Source: Williamsia muralis
Lineage (GTDB): Bacteria; Actinomycetota; Actinomycetes; Mycobacteriales; Mycobacteriaceae
DNA length: 64,000 nt
Direction: 5' to 3'
Assembly (NCBI RefSeq): GCF_002735905.1
Contig: NZ_PEBD01000005.1
Coordinates: forward strand, 1 to 64,000
The notes below the pieces were generated by a model. It did no database searches and had not been told where the DNA came from. It saw only the letters and a program-made list of their open reading frames with translations. The translations under genes were made by a program, and so were the position numbers. Shown one piece after another: positions 9,318 through 21,334 of the stretch (its first letter is position 1; every line of letters begins with the position of its first letter).

Positions 9318-10505
9318 ATGAAGATGCCTGCCCTGCTGTCGCGCACAACCGAAACTCTGCCTGGGATCAGCGGTATCGCCAGGATCGACAAGAACACCAA
9401 ACGATTGCTCTCGAGAGTCGGCCCCGGGGACATCGTGATCCTCGACGAGGTCGACCTCGATCGCGTCACCGCGGACGCCCTGGTGGCCGCCGACGTGGTG
9501 GCGGTGGTCAATGCCTCGCCGTCCATCTCCGGTCGGTTCCCCAACCTCGGTCCCGAGCTGCTGGCGGCTTCCGGCATCACCCTCATCGACGACGTGGGCG
9601 TCGAGGTGTTCAAGCGCATCAAGGATGGCGCGAAGATCCGGATCGACGAAGGCGGGCTCTACAGTGGTGAGCGCCGGCTCGCCAAGGGCACCGAGCTGGG
9701 CGAGCGCGAGATCGCGGACCTGATGATCGATGCCAAGACAGGCCTGGTCGATCATCTGGAGGCGTTCTCCGGCAACACGATCGAGTTCATCCGCAGCGAG
9801 TCACCGTTGATCATCGACGGAGTGGGCGTGCCGGATGTCGACATCCGCATCGAGGGTCGCCACGTCGTGGTGGTCGCGGACGGGCCCGACCACGTCGCGG
9901 ACCTCAAACGCCTCAAGCCGTTCATCAAGGAATACCAGCCGCTCATGGTGGGTGTCGAAGGTGGCGCCGACACGTTGATGGAGATGGGTTACCGTCCTGA
10001 TCTGGTGGTCGGCGACCCCGAAGGTATGAAGTCCGCAACGCTCAAATCGGGCGCGCAGGTGGTGCTTCCGGCCGACCCCGACGGACATGCCCCCGGACTC
10101 GAGCGCATTCAGGACCTCGGTATCGGGGCCATGACCTTCCCTGCGGCGGGATCGGCCGCTGACTTGGCGCTTCTGCTTGTCAACCACCACGAAGCGGCTC
10201 TCATCGTCACCGTCGGCCACGCGGCATCGATCGACGAGTTCTTCGACCGCAGCCTGCGGGAATCGAACCCGTCCACGTTCCTGACGCGACTCAAGGTCGG
10301 TCCCAAGCTGGTCGACTCGAAAGCTGTTGCCACCCTGTATCGCTCACGGGTCTCCGGCGCGGCGGTGGCCCTGCTGATCCTTGCCGCTCTGACGGCGTTG
10401 ATCGTTGCGGTACTGATGTCGAGCGCCGGCACCGAGGTGATCGACTGGGCAGCAGATCAGTGGGACCGGCTGGCCGACTGGGTCACCCGGGTCTGGAATG
10501 AGTGA
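9318..10505 (+). CDS. steA: SteA-like putative cytokinetic ring protein
   Basis: 395 aa, the homologue of M. tuberculosis Rv1697 and corynebacterial SteA. The middle part resembles a thiamin pyrophosphokinase catalytic fold (GDPEGMKSATLKSGAQVVLPADPDGHAPGLERI). A single C-terminal membrane segment at about 340-366 (AAVALLILAALTALIVAVLM) is followed by a short Trp-rich tail. In Corynebacterium SteA and SteB help daughter cells separate by controlling peptidoglycan hydrolysis. The adjacent mctB gene is the SteB counterpart, so the pair is intact here. Confidence 0.88.
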   Translation: MKMPALLSRTTETLPGISGIARIDKNTKRLLSRVGPGDIVILDEVDLDRVTADALVAADVVAVVNASPSISGRFPNLGPELLAASGITLIDDVGVEVFKRIKDGAKIRIDEGGLYSGERRLAKGTELGEREIADLMIDAKTGLVDHLEAFSGNTIEFIRSESPLIIDGVGVPDVDIRIEGRHVVVVADGPDHVADLKRLKPFIKEYQPLMVGVEGGADTLMEMGYRPDLVVGDPEGMKSATLKSGAQVVLPADPDGHAPGLERIQDLGIGAMTFPAAGSAADLALLLVNHHEAALIVTVGHAASIDEFFDRSLRESNPSTFLTRLKVGPKLVDSKAVATLYRSRVSGAAVALLILAALTALIVAVLMSSAGTEVIDWAADQWDRLADWVTRVWNE

Positions 10506-10628
10506 CGCCTCACCTCGGTCCAGTGCCCGCAAGGCAACGTCGAACCCGCTGCCGGCGATGATTGACACGATGTGTCCGCGGTACCGCCCCGAACTCGGGT
10601 GCGGCACTTCGGGGAGAAAGAGGGATTT

Positions 10629-11549
10629 GTGATTTCGCTTCGCCAGCATGCCATTTCGCTGGTCGCGGTGTTCCTGGCACTGGCTGTGGGTGTGGTGTTG
10701 GGCTCTGGTTTCGTCGCCGACACCTTCGGGTCGTCCAGCGATGCGCAGGATGAACGTGAGCAGCAACTGCGAGACGAGAACCAGCAACTCAGCAGTAATC
10801 TCAACGCGGCGAACAGTTTTGACGCCGCGATCGCGGGCCGGTTGCTCGGCGGGAGTCTCAAGGACCGCCCTGTGCTCATCGTCACCACTCCGAACGCCGA
10901 TGAGGGCGACATCGCGGCCGTCAAAGACAACTTGAACAAGTCCGGTGCGATCTTCAACGGCCAGCTGGCTTTGACAGAGGCGTTCATCAGTGACCAGAAT
11001 GCCGAAAAGATGCGGTCGATCATCGACCAGTCCATTCCGCCCGGCAGTGAACTCCGGACCGAACTGACAGACTCCGGCGGGCGCGCCGGTGATCTTCTCG
11101 GGCTGCTGCTGAACTTGTCGCCGGAGGACGCCGAACCGCAGGTCTCGTCGAGCGACACCACCGCCGGTCTGGCCGCGCTCAAGCAGGGCGGTTTCGTCGA
11201 CTACGCCAACGGCGCGGTGAAGCCCGCCCAATTGTCGATTGTTGTGACAGGCAACAAGTTCGCGGACGACTCCGGAGCGCGCGGACAGGTGATCGGGCGC
11301 TTCGCCGTGGCGTTCGCCCAGCGGGGATCGGGCACCGTCCTGGTCGGACGAACGGGGTCGGCAGAAGGCTCCTCGCCCATCGCCGTGGTCCGGGCCGATC
11401 CATCGCTCAACTCGAAGATCTCGACCGTCGACAACGTCGATCAGGCCACAGGACGCATCACCACAGTGCTGGCCCTCACCGACGAGCTCGGCAACAAGCA
11501 GGGAGCATTCGGCACCGGCCCAGGCGCCACCGCCATCGCCCCGGAATGA
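10629..11549 (+). CDS. mctB: MctB/SteB copper-transport and cell-separation outer protein
   Basis: 306 aa, like M. tuberculosis Rv1698. One N-terminal membrane helix (HAISLVAVFLALAVGVVLGSG, residues 6-26) is followed by a short coiled coil (QDEREQQLRDENQQL) and an extracytoplasmic domain. Rv1698 was described as a copper-efflux channel (MctB) and its corynebacterial relative as SteB, partner of SteA. Start GTG 10629 gives the conserved VISLRQHAISL start and follows GGAGAAAGAGGG; the longer upstream frame is not conserved. Confidence 0.88.
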   Translation: MISLRQHAISLVAVFLALAVGVVLGSGFVADTFGSSSDAQDEREQQLRDENQQLSSNLNAANSFDAAIAGRLLGGSLKDRPVLIVTTPNADEGDIAAVKDNLNKSGAIFNGQLALTEAFISDQNAEKMRSIIDQSIPPGSELRTELTDSGGRAGDLLGLLLNLSPEDAEPQVSSSDTTAGLAALKQGGFVDYANGAVKPAQLSIVVTGNKFADDSGARGQVIGRFAVAFAQRGSGTVLVGRTGSAEGSSPIAVVRADPSLNSKISTVDNVDQATGRITTVLALTDELGNKQGAFGTGPGATAIAPE

Positions 11550-11564
11550 CAGACGCTCTATGAA

Positions 11565-11603
11565 CGCTCGCCACCGCGGTCGGGATACCGGTGGTGGCGA
11601 GCG
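11565..11603 (+). terminator. Hairpin after mctB, possible terminator
   Basis: An 11-bp perfect stem, CGCTCGCCACC (11565-11575) with GGTGGCGAGCG (11593-11603), lies 16 nt after mctB. No U-tract follows, so it may be a weak or U-independent terminator, or may shield the 3' end. Confidence 0.5.
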
Positions 11604-11664
11604 TGCCGTCCGTGTCGCGGCGGTGAAGAAAAGTGCGCATTGGTGTTACCGTGGAGTCCCGTAG

Positions 11665-14135
<2,471 letters not shown>

Positions 14136-14140
14136 TCGCC

Positions 14141-14181
14141 GGCCGGGCCTTCGACGTTCTCGAGATTTTCTGAGCCCGGCC
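14141..14181 (+). promoter_or_regulatory. Hairpin just before xerD
   Basis: An 8-bp perfect inverted repeat, GGCCGGGC (14141-14148) and GCCCGGCC (14174-14181), ends 5 nt before the xerD ATG, where a ribosome site would lie. It may reduce xerD translation. It could also be chance in GC-rich DNA. Confidence 0.3.
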
Positions 14182-14186
14182 GCGTC

Positions 14187-15113
14187 ATGACCCTCGCCGA
14201 CCAGGTGCAGATGTATCTGGATCACCTGGAGGTCGAGCGCGGCTCGGCCGCCAACACCTTGCAGTCGTATGCCAGAGATCTGCGGCGGTACCAGGAGTAT
14301 CTGGCCGAGCGGGGGATCGATTCGCTCGCCGAGGTCACCGAATCCGACATCCGGGAGTTCCTGGTTGCGTTGCGTCGTGGCGATCCGGACAAGGAACGAC
14401 CGCCACTCGCGGACAGCTCGATCGCTCGAACCCTGGTGGCCACCAGAGGTTTTCACAAGTTCGCGGCCGGCGAAGGGCTTGTGCAGGCCAACGTCGCGCA
14501 TGCCGTCGCCCCGCCCAAGGCGCCGCGCCGACTGCCGAAAAGCCTGCCGGTGGACGAAGTGCTGGCGATCCTTGCCGCCAGCGGGGGAGACGACGTCTCC
14601 GACGGGCCGCGACCGCTGCGTGACCGGGCATTGCTGGAGCTCTTGTACAGCTGCGGGGCCCGGATCTCCGAGGCCGTCACTCTGGATGTCGACGACATCG
14701 ACACCGGATCCCGGTCGGTTCTGCTCCGTGGCAAGGGGGGCAAGGAGCGGGTGGTGCCGGTCGGGAGGCCGGCCATCGCCGCACTCGATGCCTACCTGGT
14801 GCGGGGGCGACCGGCGCTGGTCTCGCGGTTCAACCCGGCGTTGTTCCTCAACACCCGCGGGGGGCGTTTGAGTCGGCAGAGTGCGTGGCAGGTGCTCGTC
14901 GACGCCGCGGCGCGTGCGGGATTGGACAAATCGGTCTCGCCCCATACGTTGCGACACAGTTTCGCGACCCATCTGCTGGACGGCGGCGCCGACGTACGCG
15001 TCGTGCAGGAACTCTTGGGTCACGCATCGGTGACCACTACGCAGGTGTACACGCTGGTCACGGTCGGCACCATGCGTGAGGTCTATGCCTTGGCTCATCC
15101 GCGGGCCCGGTGA
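14187..15113 (+). CDS. xerD: Site-specific tyrosine recombinase XerD
   Basis: 308-aa tyrosine recombinase that with XerC resolves chromosome dimers at dif. The N-terminal SAM-like domain spans residues 1-85. The catalytic domain shows Arg in GARISEA, Lys in [11 protein letters not shown], the H-x-x-R box in [18 protein letters not shown], His in [11 protein letters not shown], and the nucleophile Tyr in QVYTLV. Same place as Rv1701, and followed by parA and scpAB as in mycobacteria. Confidence 0.95.
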   Translation: MTLADQVQMYLDHLEVERGSAANTLQSYARDLRRYQEYLAERGIDSLAEVTESDIREFLVALRRGDPDKERPPLADSSIARTLVATRGFHKFAAGEGLVQANVAHAVAPPKAPRRLPKSLPVDEVLAILAASGGDDVSDGPRPLRDRALLELLYSCGARISEAVTLDVDDIDTGSRSVLLRGKGGKERVVPVGRPAIAALDAYLVRGRPALVSRFNPALFLNTRGGRLSRQSAWQVLVDAAARAGLDKSVSPHTLRHSFATHLLDGGADVRVVQELLGHASVTTTQVYTLVTVGTMREVYALAHPRAR

Positions 15114-15170
15114 AGACGTCCCGCTGTGCCCGCGACGGTGAGCCTCCACAGCCGTGTCGCGCCGACCCAC

Positions 15171-15176
15171 TAGGCT
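15171..15176 (+). promoter_or_regulatory. Candidate -10 box (leaderless) for the parA-like gene
   Basis: TAGGCT is followed by 6 nt (CGTGAT) and then the GTG start at 15183. No Shine-Dalgarno sequence is present. Confidence 0.4.
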
Positions 15177-15182
15177 CGTGAT

Positions 15183-16160
15183 GTGACAACGCCACAGCCA
15201 CCAGATCGAGGCCACGGGCGTGACGCGCATCAATTGATGATCTCCACGCCTTCGCGCGGCGACAACGACGACGAGACGACGCCGAGCGGCTGGGATCACG
15301 ATCGCGAGAAGCCCAGCCCAGCGAGTGAATTGGGTCCGACCGGACGCCCCGTACGTGAGGTGCCCGAACCGGCGCCGCTCGACCATCACGGCCCGGCGAC
15401 GGTGGTTGCCGTCTGCAACCAGAAGGGTGGGGTCGGCAAGACCACCTCCACCATCAACCTGGGCGCCGCTCTCGCCGAGTGCGGGCGTCGCGTGTTGCTC
15501 GTGGACCTGGACCCTCAGGGCGCGTTGTCGGCGGGGCTCGGCGTACCCCATCACGAACTCGACCTGACCGTCCACAACATGCTGGTCCCGCCGCAGGTGT
15601 CGGCGGACGAGGTGCTCATGCGCACGCGGGTCGAGAACCTCGACCTGCTCCCGTCGAACATCGACCTCTCCGCGGCCGAGATCCAGTTGGTCACCGAAGT
15701 CGGCCGCGAACACACGCTGGGCCGCGCTTTGCACCCCCTGCTCGACCGCTACGACTACGTGCTCATCGACTGCCAGCCGTCGCTCGGTTTGCTCACCGTC
15801 AATGCGCTCTCGTGCGCCGACACCGTGATCATCCCGATGGAATGCGAGTACTTCAGTCTTCGTGGGCTGGCATTGCTCAACGACACCATCGAAAAAGTAC
15901 GTGATCGGCTCAACCCGCGTCTCAAGCTCGGCGGCATCCTGGTGACCATGTTCGATGCGCGCACCCTGCATTCACGCGAGGTGATGGCCCGCGTTGTCGA
16001 GGTGTTCGGGGACAAGGTGTACGACACCGTGATCGCGCGCACCGTGCGCTTTCCCGAGACCAGCGTTGCGGGCGAACCCATCACGTCATGGGCACCGAAA
16101 TCCGCGGGGGCGCGCGCCTATCGAGCGCTGGCCCGCGAAGTCATCGCTCGCACCCGCTAG
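15183..16160 (+). CDS. ParA/Soj-family ATPase
   Basis: 325 aa, the Rv1708 homologue. Residues 1-72 are a hydrophilic, probably disordered tail. The P-loop NTPase follows, with the deviant Walker A KGGVGKTT near 82-89, VDLDPQGALSAGLG, and the switch region YDYVLIDCQPSLGLLTVNAL. It is not the main ParA beside oriC. Being adjacent to scpA and scpB suggests a role in chromosome organisation or condensin loading. The scpA start lies 2-5 nt after its stop. Confidence 0.9.
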   Translation: MTTPQPPDRGHGRDAHQLMISTPSRGDNDDETTPSGWDHDREKPSPASELGPTGRPVREVPEPAPLDHHGPATVVAVCNQKGGVGKTTSTINLGAALAECGRRVLLVDLDPQGALSAGLGVPHHELDLTVHNMLVPPQVSADEVLMRTRVENLDLLPSNIDLSAAEIQLVTEVGREHTLGRALHPLLDRYDYVLIDCQPSLGLLTVNALSCADTVIIPMECEYFSLRGLALLNDTIEKVRDRLNPRLKLGGILVTMFDARTLHSREVMARVVEVFGDKVYDTVIARTVRFPETSVAGEPITSWAPKSAGARAYRALAREVIARTR

Positions 16161-16165
16161 TCGTG

Positions 16166-16975
16166 ATGACAGAAGCACCGCCGGAGAAAACGGGTTTCCA
16201 GGTCAAACTGACCAACTTCGAGGGCCCCTTTGACCTGCTGCTCAACCTCATCGGCCAGCACCGGATGGATGTCACCGAGGTGGCGCTCCACGAGGTCACC
16301 GACGACTTCATCGCCTACACCAGGCAGCTCGGTACCGAGATGGGCTTGGATCAGACCACCCAGTTCCTCGTGGTGGCTGCCACCTTGCTCGATCTCAAGG
16401 CGGCACGACTGCTGCCGTCTGGTGAGGTGGAGAACGACGAAGACCTCGCACTGCTCGAAGCCCGGGATCTACTCTTCGCGCGCCTGCTGCAGTATCGGGC
16501 ATACAAACAGGTGGCTGCACTTTTTGCTGAGCTGGAAGCAGCTGCGCTGCAACGTTATCCGCGTGCGGTATCGCTGGAGCCGCAGTTCGAGTCGTTGCTT
16601 CCCGAGGTGACGATCGGCGTCAGCCCGGCGGTGTTCGCCGAGGTGGCCGTTGCGGCCATGACGCCCAAACCGGTTCCGCAAGTCGGTCTCGGGCACCTAC
16701 ACGTCTCACAGATCTCGGTTCCTGAACAGGCGGCCCGAGTCGGTGAGATCTTGCGCAATGCCGGCGCGGGAGCGTGGGTGAGTTTCACCGATTTGGTGGC
16801 CGAGTGTGATTCAGGGCTTGGAGTGGTGGCCCGGTTCCTGGCCCTGCTCGAATTGTTCCGGGAACGTGCAGTCGCATTCGAACAACCTGAGGCGCTCGGT
16901 ACCTTGCGGGTCAGTTGGACCGGGGAGATCTCAGATGCTGCGGCGATCGTGGTGAAGGCGGAAGACTATGGATGA
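16166..16975 (+). CDS. scpA: Segregation and condensation protein A
   Basis: 269-aa kleisin that bridges SMC heads in the condensin complex. The N-terminal motif FQVKLTNFEGPFDLLLNLIGQHRMDVTEVALHEVTDDFI is typical (positions 16193-16309). A winged-helix C-terminus follows. I chose ATG 16166 (GTG 16163 also possible); the open frame further upstream overlaps parA. It overlaps scpB by 8 nt. Confidence 0.93.
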   Translation: MTEAPPEKTGFQVKLTNFEGPFDLLLNLIGQHRMDVTEVALHEVTDDFIAYTRQLGTEMGLDQTTQFLVVAATLLDLKAARLLPSGEVENDEDLALLEARDLLFARLLQYRAYKQVAALFAELEAAALQRYPRAVSLEPQFESLLPEVTIGVSPAVFAEVAVAAMTPKPVPQVGLGHLHVSQISVPEQAARVGEILRNAGAGAWVSFTDLVAECDSGLGVVARFLALLELFRERAVAFEQPEALGTLRVSWTGEISDAAAIVVKAEDYG

Positions 16976-17666
16976 GCCAGACGGCGGCGTTTCGGCCGTG
17001 GAATCGGACGCACTCTTCGAGGCGGAAATCCTCGACGAACCCGAGATGCGCGCGGCGCTGGAAGCCATGTTGCTTGTGATCGACACACCCGCCACAAGTG
17101 AGCAGCTGGCCTCGGCGCTCGATGAGACCAGCGCTCGGGTGGACGCTCTTCTCCGTCAGATGAGCCAAGAGCTGACCGAACGACGCAGTGGCATGGACCT
17201 GCGGTTTGCCGGGGACGGCTGGCGGTTCTACACCCGCAACGACTTCGCGCCGTACGTCGAACGGCTCCTCCTCGATGGCGCACGGTCGAAACTCACCCGG
17301 GCGGCGTTGGAGACGCTCGCCGTCATCGCCTATCGACAGCCGGTCACACGGTCTCGTGTCAGCGCTGTTCGCGGTGTCAACGTCGACGGGGTCATCCGCA
17401 CGTTGATCGCTCGTGGCCTGATCAGTGAGGCAGGGGCCGACGTCGATTCGGGCGCGGTGATGTATCGCACCACGGAACTGTTCCTGGAGCGTCTGGGTCT
17501 CGCTTCGCTCGGTGAGCTGCCGGATCTGGCGCCGCTGCTGCCGGATGTGGATGTGATCGACGCCCTCGGTGACGAGATCAACAGCGACCCGAGATTCGCC
17601 AAGTTGGCAGGTGGCAGGGCAGACTTGAAGGACAAGACCAACAACATCACCGTTGACGACGACTGA
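16968..17666 (+). CDS. scpB: Segregation and condensation protein B
   Basis: 232 aa, two winged-helix domains. Binds ScpA and regulates SMC condensin. Recognisable by ALEAMLLVIDTPATSEQLA, GWRFYTRNDFAPYVERLL, and TRAALETLAVIAYRQPVTRSRVSAVRGVNVDGVIRTL (17302-17409). The 8-nt overlap with scpA implies coupled translation. Confidence 0.93.
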   Translation: MDEPDGGVSAVESDALFEAEILDEPEMRAALEAMLLVIDTPATSEQLASALDETSARVDALLRQMSQELTERRSGMDLRFAGDGWRFYTRNDFAPYVERLLLDGARSKLTRAALETLAVIAYRQPVTRSRVSAVRGVNVDGVIRTLIARGLISEAGADVDSGAVMYRTTELFLERLGLASLGELPDLAPLLPDVDVIDALGDEINSDPRFAKLAGGRADLKDKTNNITVDDD

Positions 17667-17692
17667 CGACAACGGGAATTAGGGACTAAAGC

Positions 17693-19012
17693 ATGGCACC
17701 CGCTAGCCGAGACGGCAGACCGGACAGAAACAAAGACAAGGGTAAGAGGCGCGCTTCGAGGTTCGAGGACTCGGCCGAGCCCGACCGCGGAGGACGCCCG
17801 TCAGCCGAGCGTGGCGGTAAACCCGCAGCCGATCGCGGCGCCCGCCCATCGAGAGATCGTCGAGAGCGCCCCGCAGGTGAACGCGGCGGCAGGCCGACGG
17901 CCGATCGTGGCGGTAGGCCGGCCGGAGAGCGGGGCGAGCGAGGCGGGCGCCCCGGTGCCGACCGTGCCGGCAGGCAGTCAGGTGAACGCAGCGGACGGCC
18001 CACCGGAGAACGAGGCCGTGCCGCCGGCGAGCGCGCGGGTAGGCCCGGCGCTGAGCGTGGTGGGAAGCCGGCGGGAGAGCGCGGCGGTAAGCCAGGACAT
18101 CGCGGACAGGGCGCGGCCGTCGAACGATTCCGGAAGAGCCATCGCAAAGGTGCTGGGCCCGAGGGCAAACCGCGGTCGGCACCCGATGTGAAGAGCGGCC
18201 AGGTGAGGCTCAACAACGCAAAACCGGCGCGCGAGCAGAACCCGTTGGATGTCGGCGGCGATGGTGCGACGTACGTCGAAGGCGGCATGCGGCTGCAAAA
18301 GGTCCTCGCGCAGTCCGGGGTCGCCTCGCGACGCGGTGCCGAAGAGATGATCGCCGCCGGTCGGGTAGAGGTCGACGGAGAAATCGTCCTGGAGCAGGGC
18401 CTTCGCATCGATCCGAAGACAGCTGTTGTGCGAGTGGATGGCGCGCGCGTGGTCGTCAACGAAGAACACCAGTACCTGGCGCTGAACAAGCCCAAGGGTT
18501 GGCAGTCGACGATGGCAGATGACTTCGGTCGTCCCTGCATCGGTGATCTGGTTGCTGAGCGAGTCATGGCCGGGCAGAGGCTCTTTCACGTGGGTCGGCT
18601 GGACGCGGACACCGAGGGTCTCATCTTGCTGACCAACGACGGCGAACTCGCCCATCGGCTGATGCATCCGTCCTACGAGGTACCCAAGACGTATCTGGCC
18701 ACCGTTCGCGGTGAGGCGCATCGCACGCTGGGCAAGATCCTGCGCGACGGTATCGAGCTCGATGACGGCCCGGCCAAGGTCGACAAGTTCTCGCTGCTGG
18801 ACGTAAACCAGGGAATCTCCTTGCTGCAGCTGACCCTGCACGAAGGGCGCAAGCGGATTGTGCGTCGCCTCCTCGATGAAGCCGGTTACCCGGTGATTCG
18901 CCTGGTACGCACCGACATCGGCGCAGTCAATGTCGGAGAGCAGCGTCCGGGAACGTTGCGGGTGCTGGGCAACAACGAGATCGGTGCCCTGTACAAGGCG
19001 GTGGGGATGTGA
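17693..19012 (+). CDS. rluB: Large-subunit pseudouridine synthase with long Arg/Gly-rich N-terminus
   Basis: 439 aa. The C-terminal 240 aa are a normal RsuA/RluB enzyme: an S4 domain from about residue 199 ([22 protein letters not shown]), the catalytic motif [17 protein letters not shown] near 303, and [15 protein letters not shown]. It isomerises a uridine in 23S rRNA, and its place matches Rv1711. The first 150 residues are an unusual disordered array of GERGGRP, ADRGGRP and GERSGRP units (about 15 copies), rich in Arg, Gly and Pro, probably an RNA-binding tail. It overlaps cmk by 4 nt (GTGA). Confidence 0.9.
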   Translation: MAPASRDGRPDRNKDKGKRRASRFEDSAEPDRGGRPSAERGGKPAADRGARPSRDRRERPAGERGGRPTADRGGRPAGERGERGGRPGADRAGRQSGERSGRPTGERGRAAGERAGRPGAERGGKPAGERGGKPGHRGQGAAVERFRKSHRKGAGPEGKPRSAPDVKSGQVRLNNAKPAREQNPLDVGGDGATYVEGGMRLQKVLAQSGVASRRGAEEMIAAGRVEVDGEIVLEQGLRIDPKTAVVRVDGARVVVNEEHQYLALNKPKGWQSTMADDFGRPCIGDLVAERVMAGQRLFHVGRLDADTEGLILLTNDGELAHRLMHPSYEVPKTYLATVRGEAHRTLGKILRDGIELDDGPAKVDKFSLLDVNQGISLLQLTLHEGRKRIVRRLLDEAGYPVIRLVRTDIGAVNVGEQRPGTLRVLGNNEIGALYKAVGM

Positions 19013-19698
19013 CCGGAACCGAACGAGCCGTGATAGCGATCGACGGCCCCGCCGGAACCGGCAAGTCGAGCGTCTCCCGTCGAGTGGCAATAGCGCTGGG
19101 CGGCAACTACATCGACACCGGCGCCATGTACCGGGTGGCAACGCTCAAGGCCCTTCGCGCCGGCGCGTCGCTGGATGACCCGGAATCGATCGACAAGGCC
19201 ACCGACGACCTCACCATCTCCGTCACCAACGATCCGCAAGCGCTGATCGTCATGATGGACGGCGAGGACGTGACCGACGAGATCCGGAGCGACGCGGTGA
19301 CGCGTGCAGTGTCTGCGGTGTCTGCGGTACCCGCAGTACGCACGCGGCTGGTCCAGGCGCAACGCGACCTCGCGCAGAGTGGGCTCAGCGTTCTGGAAGG
19401 CCGCGACATCGGCACCGTGGTGTTTCCGGACGCCACGTTGAAGATCTTTCTCACGGCGTCGCCGGAGGCGCGGGCGCAGCGCCGACATGATCAGAACACC
19501 GCTGCGGGAATGAAAAGCGACTACCAAACGGTTCTGGACGACGTGATCCGTCGGGATCATCTGGATTCCACCCGAGCGACGTCGCCGTTGCGGCCCGCGG
19601 AGGATGCGGTCCAGGTCGACACCACCGATCTGGGCATCGAAGAGGTTATCGCCAAGCTGGTCGAGTTGGCGCGTAACCGGATTGAGGTACAAGCATGA
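19009..19698 (+). CDS. cmk: Cytidylate kinase
   Basis: 229 aa. Phosphorylates CMP and dCMP to the diphosphates. P-loop [17 protein letters not shown] near 9-25, then [14 protein letters not shown] and [20 protein letters not shown]. Start GTG overlaps the rluB stop; its TGA overlaps the der ATG (ATGA), giving a tight rluB-cmk-der operon as in mycobacteria. Confidence 0.95.
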   Translation: MTGTERAVIAIDGPAGTGKSSVSRRVAIALGGNYIDTGAMYRVATLKALRAGASLDDPESIDKATDDLTISVTNDPQALIVMMDGEDVTDEIRSDAVTRAVSAVSAVPAVRTRLVQAQRDLAQSGLSVLEGRDIGTVVFPDATLKIFLTASPEARAQRRHDQNTAAGMKSDYQTVLDDVIRRDHLDSTRATSPLRPAEDAVQVDTTDLGIEEVIAKLVELARNRIEVQA

Positions 19699-21122
19699 GT
19701 GACACTTTTGATGGGGCCGCGCCGTCGTCTGACGGTATATGGACAGATGAAGCCGAATGGGACCTGAGTGAGTTCGCCGATGTGGACGACGACGGCGCCC
19801 CGCTTGCCGTTCCGACGGTCGCCATCGTCGGACGCCCGAACGTGGGTAAGTCTTCACTCGTCAACCGCATCCTCGGTCGCCGCGAGGCGGTTGTGGAGGA
19901 TGTGCCCGGGGTGACACGCGACCGGGTCTCGTACGACGCCTCCTGGGCCGGTCGACGGTTCCTGGTGCAGGACACCGGCGGTTGGGAACCGGACGCCAAA
20001 GGGATGGCGCAGTCGGTGGCCCGTCAGGCCGAGGTCGCGATGAAGACGGCCGACGCGATCGTTCTCGTCGTGGATGCCACGGTCGGTGCCACCAGCACCG
20101 ACGAAGCGGTTGCCAAGGTGTTGCGCCGGTCGAAGACCCCAGTGCTGCTGGCAGCCAACAAGGTTGACGACGAACGCCTCGAATCGGAAGCCGCGTCGTT
20201 GTGGTCGCTGGGTCTGGGGGAGCCGTTCACGGTGTCCGCAGCGCACGGCCGTGGCACCGGCGATCTGCTCGACCGGATCCTGGAAGCGCTGCCCGAGACC
20301 CCCCGAGAATCCGTGCTAACCGGTGGTCCGCGCCGAGTTGCGTTGGTGGGCAAGCCCAACGTGGGCAAGAGCTCTCTGATGAACAAACTGACCGGGGAAG
20401 ATCGGGCGGTTGTCGACAACGTTGCCGGAACCACCGTCGACCCGGTCGACGAGTTGGTCGAGCTGGGCGGCAAAATCTGGAACTTCGTCGACACTGCCGG
20501 CCTGCGCAAAAAGGTGCAGCAGTCGAGCGGACACGAGTTCTACGCCTCGCTGCGTACCCGTTCGGCCATCGAGGCAGCAGAGGTGGCCGTGTTGCTCATC
20601 GACGCGTCCGAACCGATCACCGAGCAAGACCAGCGGGTCCTCACGATGATCATCGAGGCCGGCCGCGCTCTGGTGATCGCCTTCAACAAGTGGGACCTGG
20701 TCGACGAGGATCGCCGGACCCAGTTGGAGAAGGAGATCGACCGCGACCTGTCCCGCGTGCCGTGGGCACGGACGGTCAACATCTCCGCGCACACGGGACG
20801 CGCCGTCCAAAAGCTCGTGCCGGCGCTGGAGACCGCGCTGGAGTCATGGGACAAGCGAGTGTCCACCGGGCAGCTCAACACGTGGCTCAAGGCCGTGATC
20901 GCCGAGACACCGCCGCCCATGCGCGGAGGCCGGCTACCCAGGGTCATGTTCGCCACCCAGGCGGCCACGAGGCCGCCGACGTTCGTGTTCTTCACCACGG
21001 GGTTCCTGGAGGCCGGCTATCGCCGATTCCTGGAGCGCAAGCTGCGGGAAGCCTTCAACTTCGACGGCTCACCTGTCCGGGTGAACGTGCGCGTTCGCGA
21101 GAAGCGAGAGCGCAAGAAGTAG
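19695..21122 (+). CDS. der: Ribosome-assembly GTPase Der (EngA)
   Basis: 475 aa with two tandem GTPase domains, each with a G1 loop [12 protein letters not shown] and [13 protein letters not shown]3 DTGGW and DTAGL, and G4 NKVD and NKWD. A C-terminal KH-like domain ends in a basic tail (VREKRERKK). It acts in 50S subunit maturation. Last gene of the conserved block, followed by a strong hairpin. Confidence 0.96.
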   Translation: MSDTFDGAAPSSDGIWTDEAEWDLSEFADVDDDGAPLAVPTVAIVGRPNVGKSSLVNRILGRREAVVEDVPGVTRDRVSYDASWAGRRFLVQDTGGWEPDAKGMAQSVARQAEVAMKTADAIVLVVDATVGATSTDEAVAKVLRRSKTPVLLAANKVDDERLESEAASLWSLGLGEPFTVSAAHGRGTGDLLDRILEALPETPRESVLTGGPRRVALVGKPNVGKSSLMNKLTGEDRAVVDNVAGTTVDPVDELVELGGKIWNFVDTAGLRKKVQQSSGHEFYASLRTRSAIEAAEVAVLLIDASEPITEQDQRVLTMIIEAGRALVIAFNKWDLVDEDRRTQLEKEIDRDLSRVPWARTVNISAHTGRAVQKLVPALETALESWDKRVSTGQLNTWLKAVIAETPPPMRGGRLPRVMFATQAATRPPTFVFFTTGFLEAGYRRFLERKLREAFNFDGSPVRVNVRVREKRERKK

Positions 21123-21123
21123 C

Positions 21124-21171
21124 TGATGGGCGGCACTCCGGGAACCGATTGGCATCGGAGGCCGCCCGTCA
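21124..21171 (+). terminator. Strong hairpin after der, probable terminator
   Basis: TGATGGGCGGC (21124-21134) pairs with GCCGCCCGTCA (21161-21171) with one wobble, and inside it CTCCG pairs with CGGAG, giving a stem of about 16 bp. A short T-rich stretch (TCTTTCT) follows. It should end the operon transcript, and it overlaps the promoter of the tRNA. Confidence 0.55.
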
Positions 21172-21177
21172 GATAGT
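21149..21177 (+). promoter_or_regulatory. Promoter of tRNA-Pro
   Basis: TTGGCA (21149-21154), a 17-bp spacer and GATAGT (21172-21177) form a good sigma-A-type promoter. Transcription would start near 21184, leaving a 5' leader of about 25 nt before the tRNA. Confidence 0.55.
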
Positions 21178-21208
21178 CTTTCTGACGCTGCTCCTCACGG
21201 ATCAGCAA

Positions 21209-21282
21209 CGGGCTGTGGCGCAGTTTGGTAGCGCACTTGACTGGGGGTCAAGTGGTCGCAGGTTCAAATCCTGTCAGCCCGA
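21209..21282 (+). tRNA. tRNA-Pro (anticodon GGG)
   Basis: Cloverleaf with acceptor CGGGCTG (21209-21215) paired to CAGCCCG (21275-21281) and discriminator A. The anticodon arm is CTTGA-CTGGGGG-TCAAG with anticodon GGG, and the T-loop is GGTTCAAATCC. CCA is not encoded. It has the same place downstream of der that I recall for a tRNA-Pro in mycobacteria. Confidence 0.95.
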
Positions 21283-21299
21283 CAGTGATGGCAAAGGTC

Positions 21300-21334
21300 A
21301 AGGCGGTTCCGGAGAAATCCGGAACCGCCTTTTC
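21300..21334 (+). terminator. Terminator after tRNA-Pro
   Basis: A 13-bp perfect stem, AAGGCGGTTCCGG (21300-21312) with CCGGAACCGCCTT (21319-21331), a 6-nt loop, then TTTTC. It also abuts the stop of the convergent amine oxidase gene and may serve both strands. Confidence 0.9.

Noticed and set aside
10562-10590. TTGACA at 10562 as a promoter for mctB
   Set aside because: No acceptable -10 at 16-19 bp; kept only as a note.
14187-15113. xerD as an integrase of a mobile element
   Set aside because: Position and neighbours match the housekeeping xerD of mycobacteria and no attachment repeats or phage genes are present.
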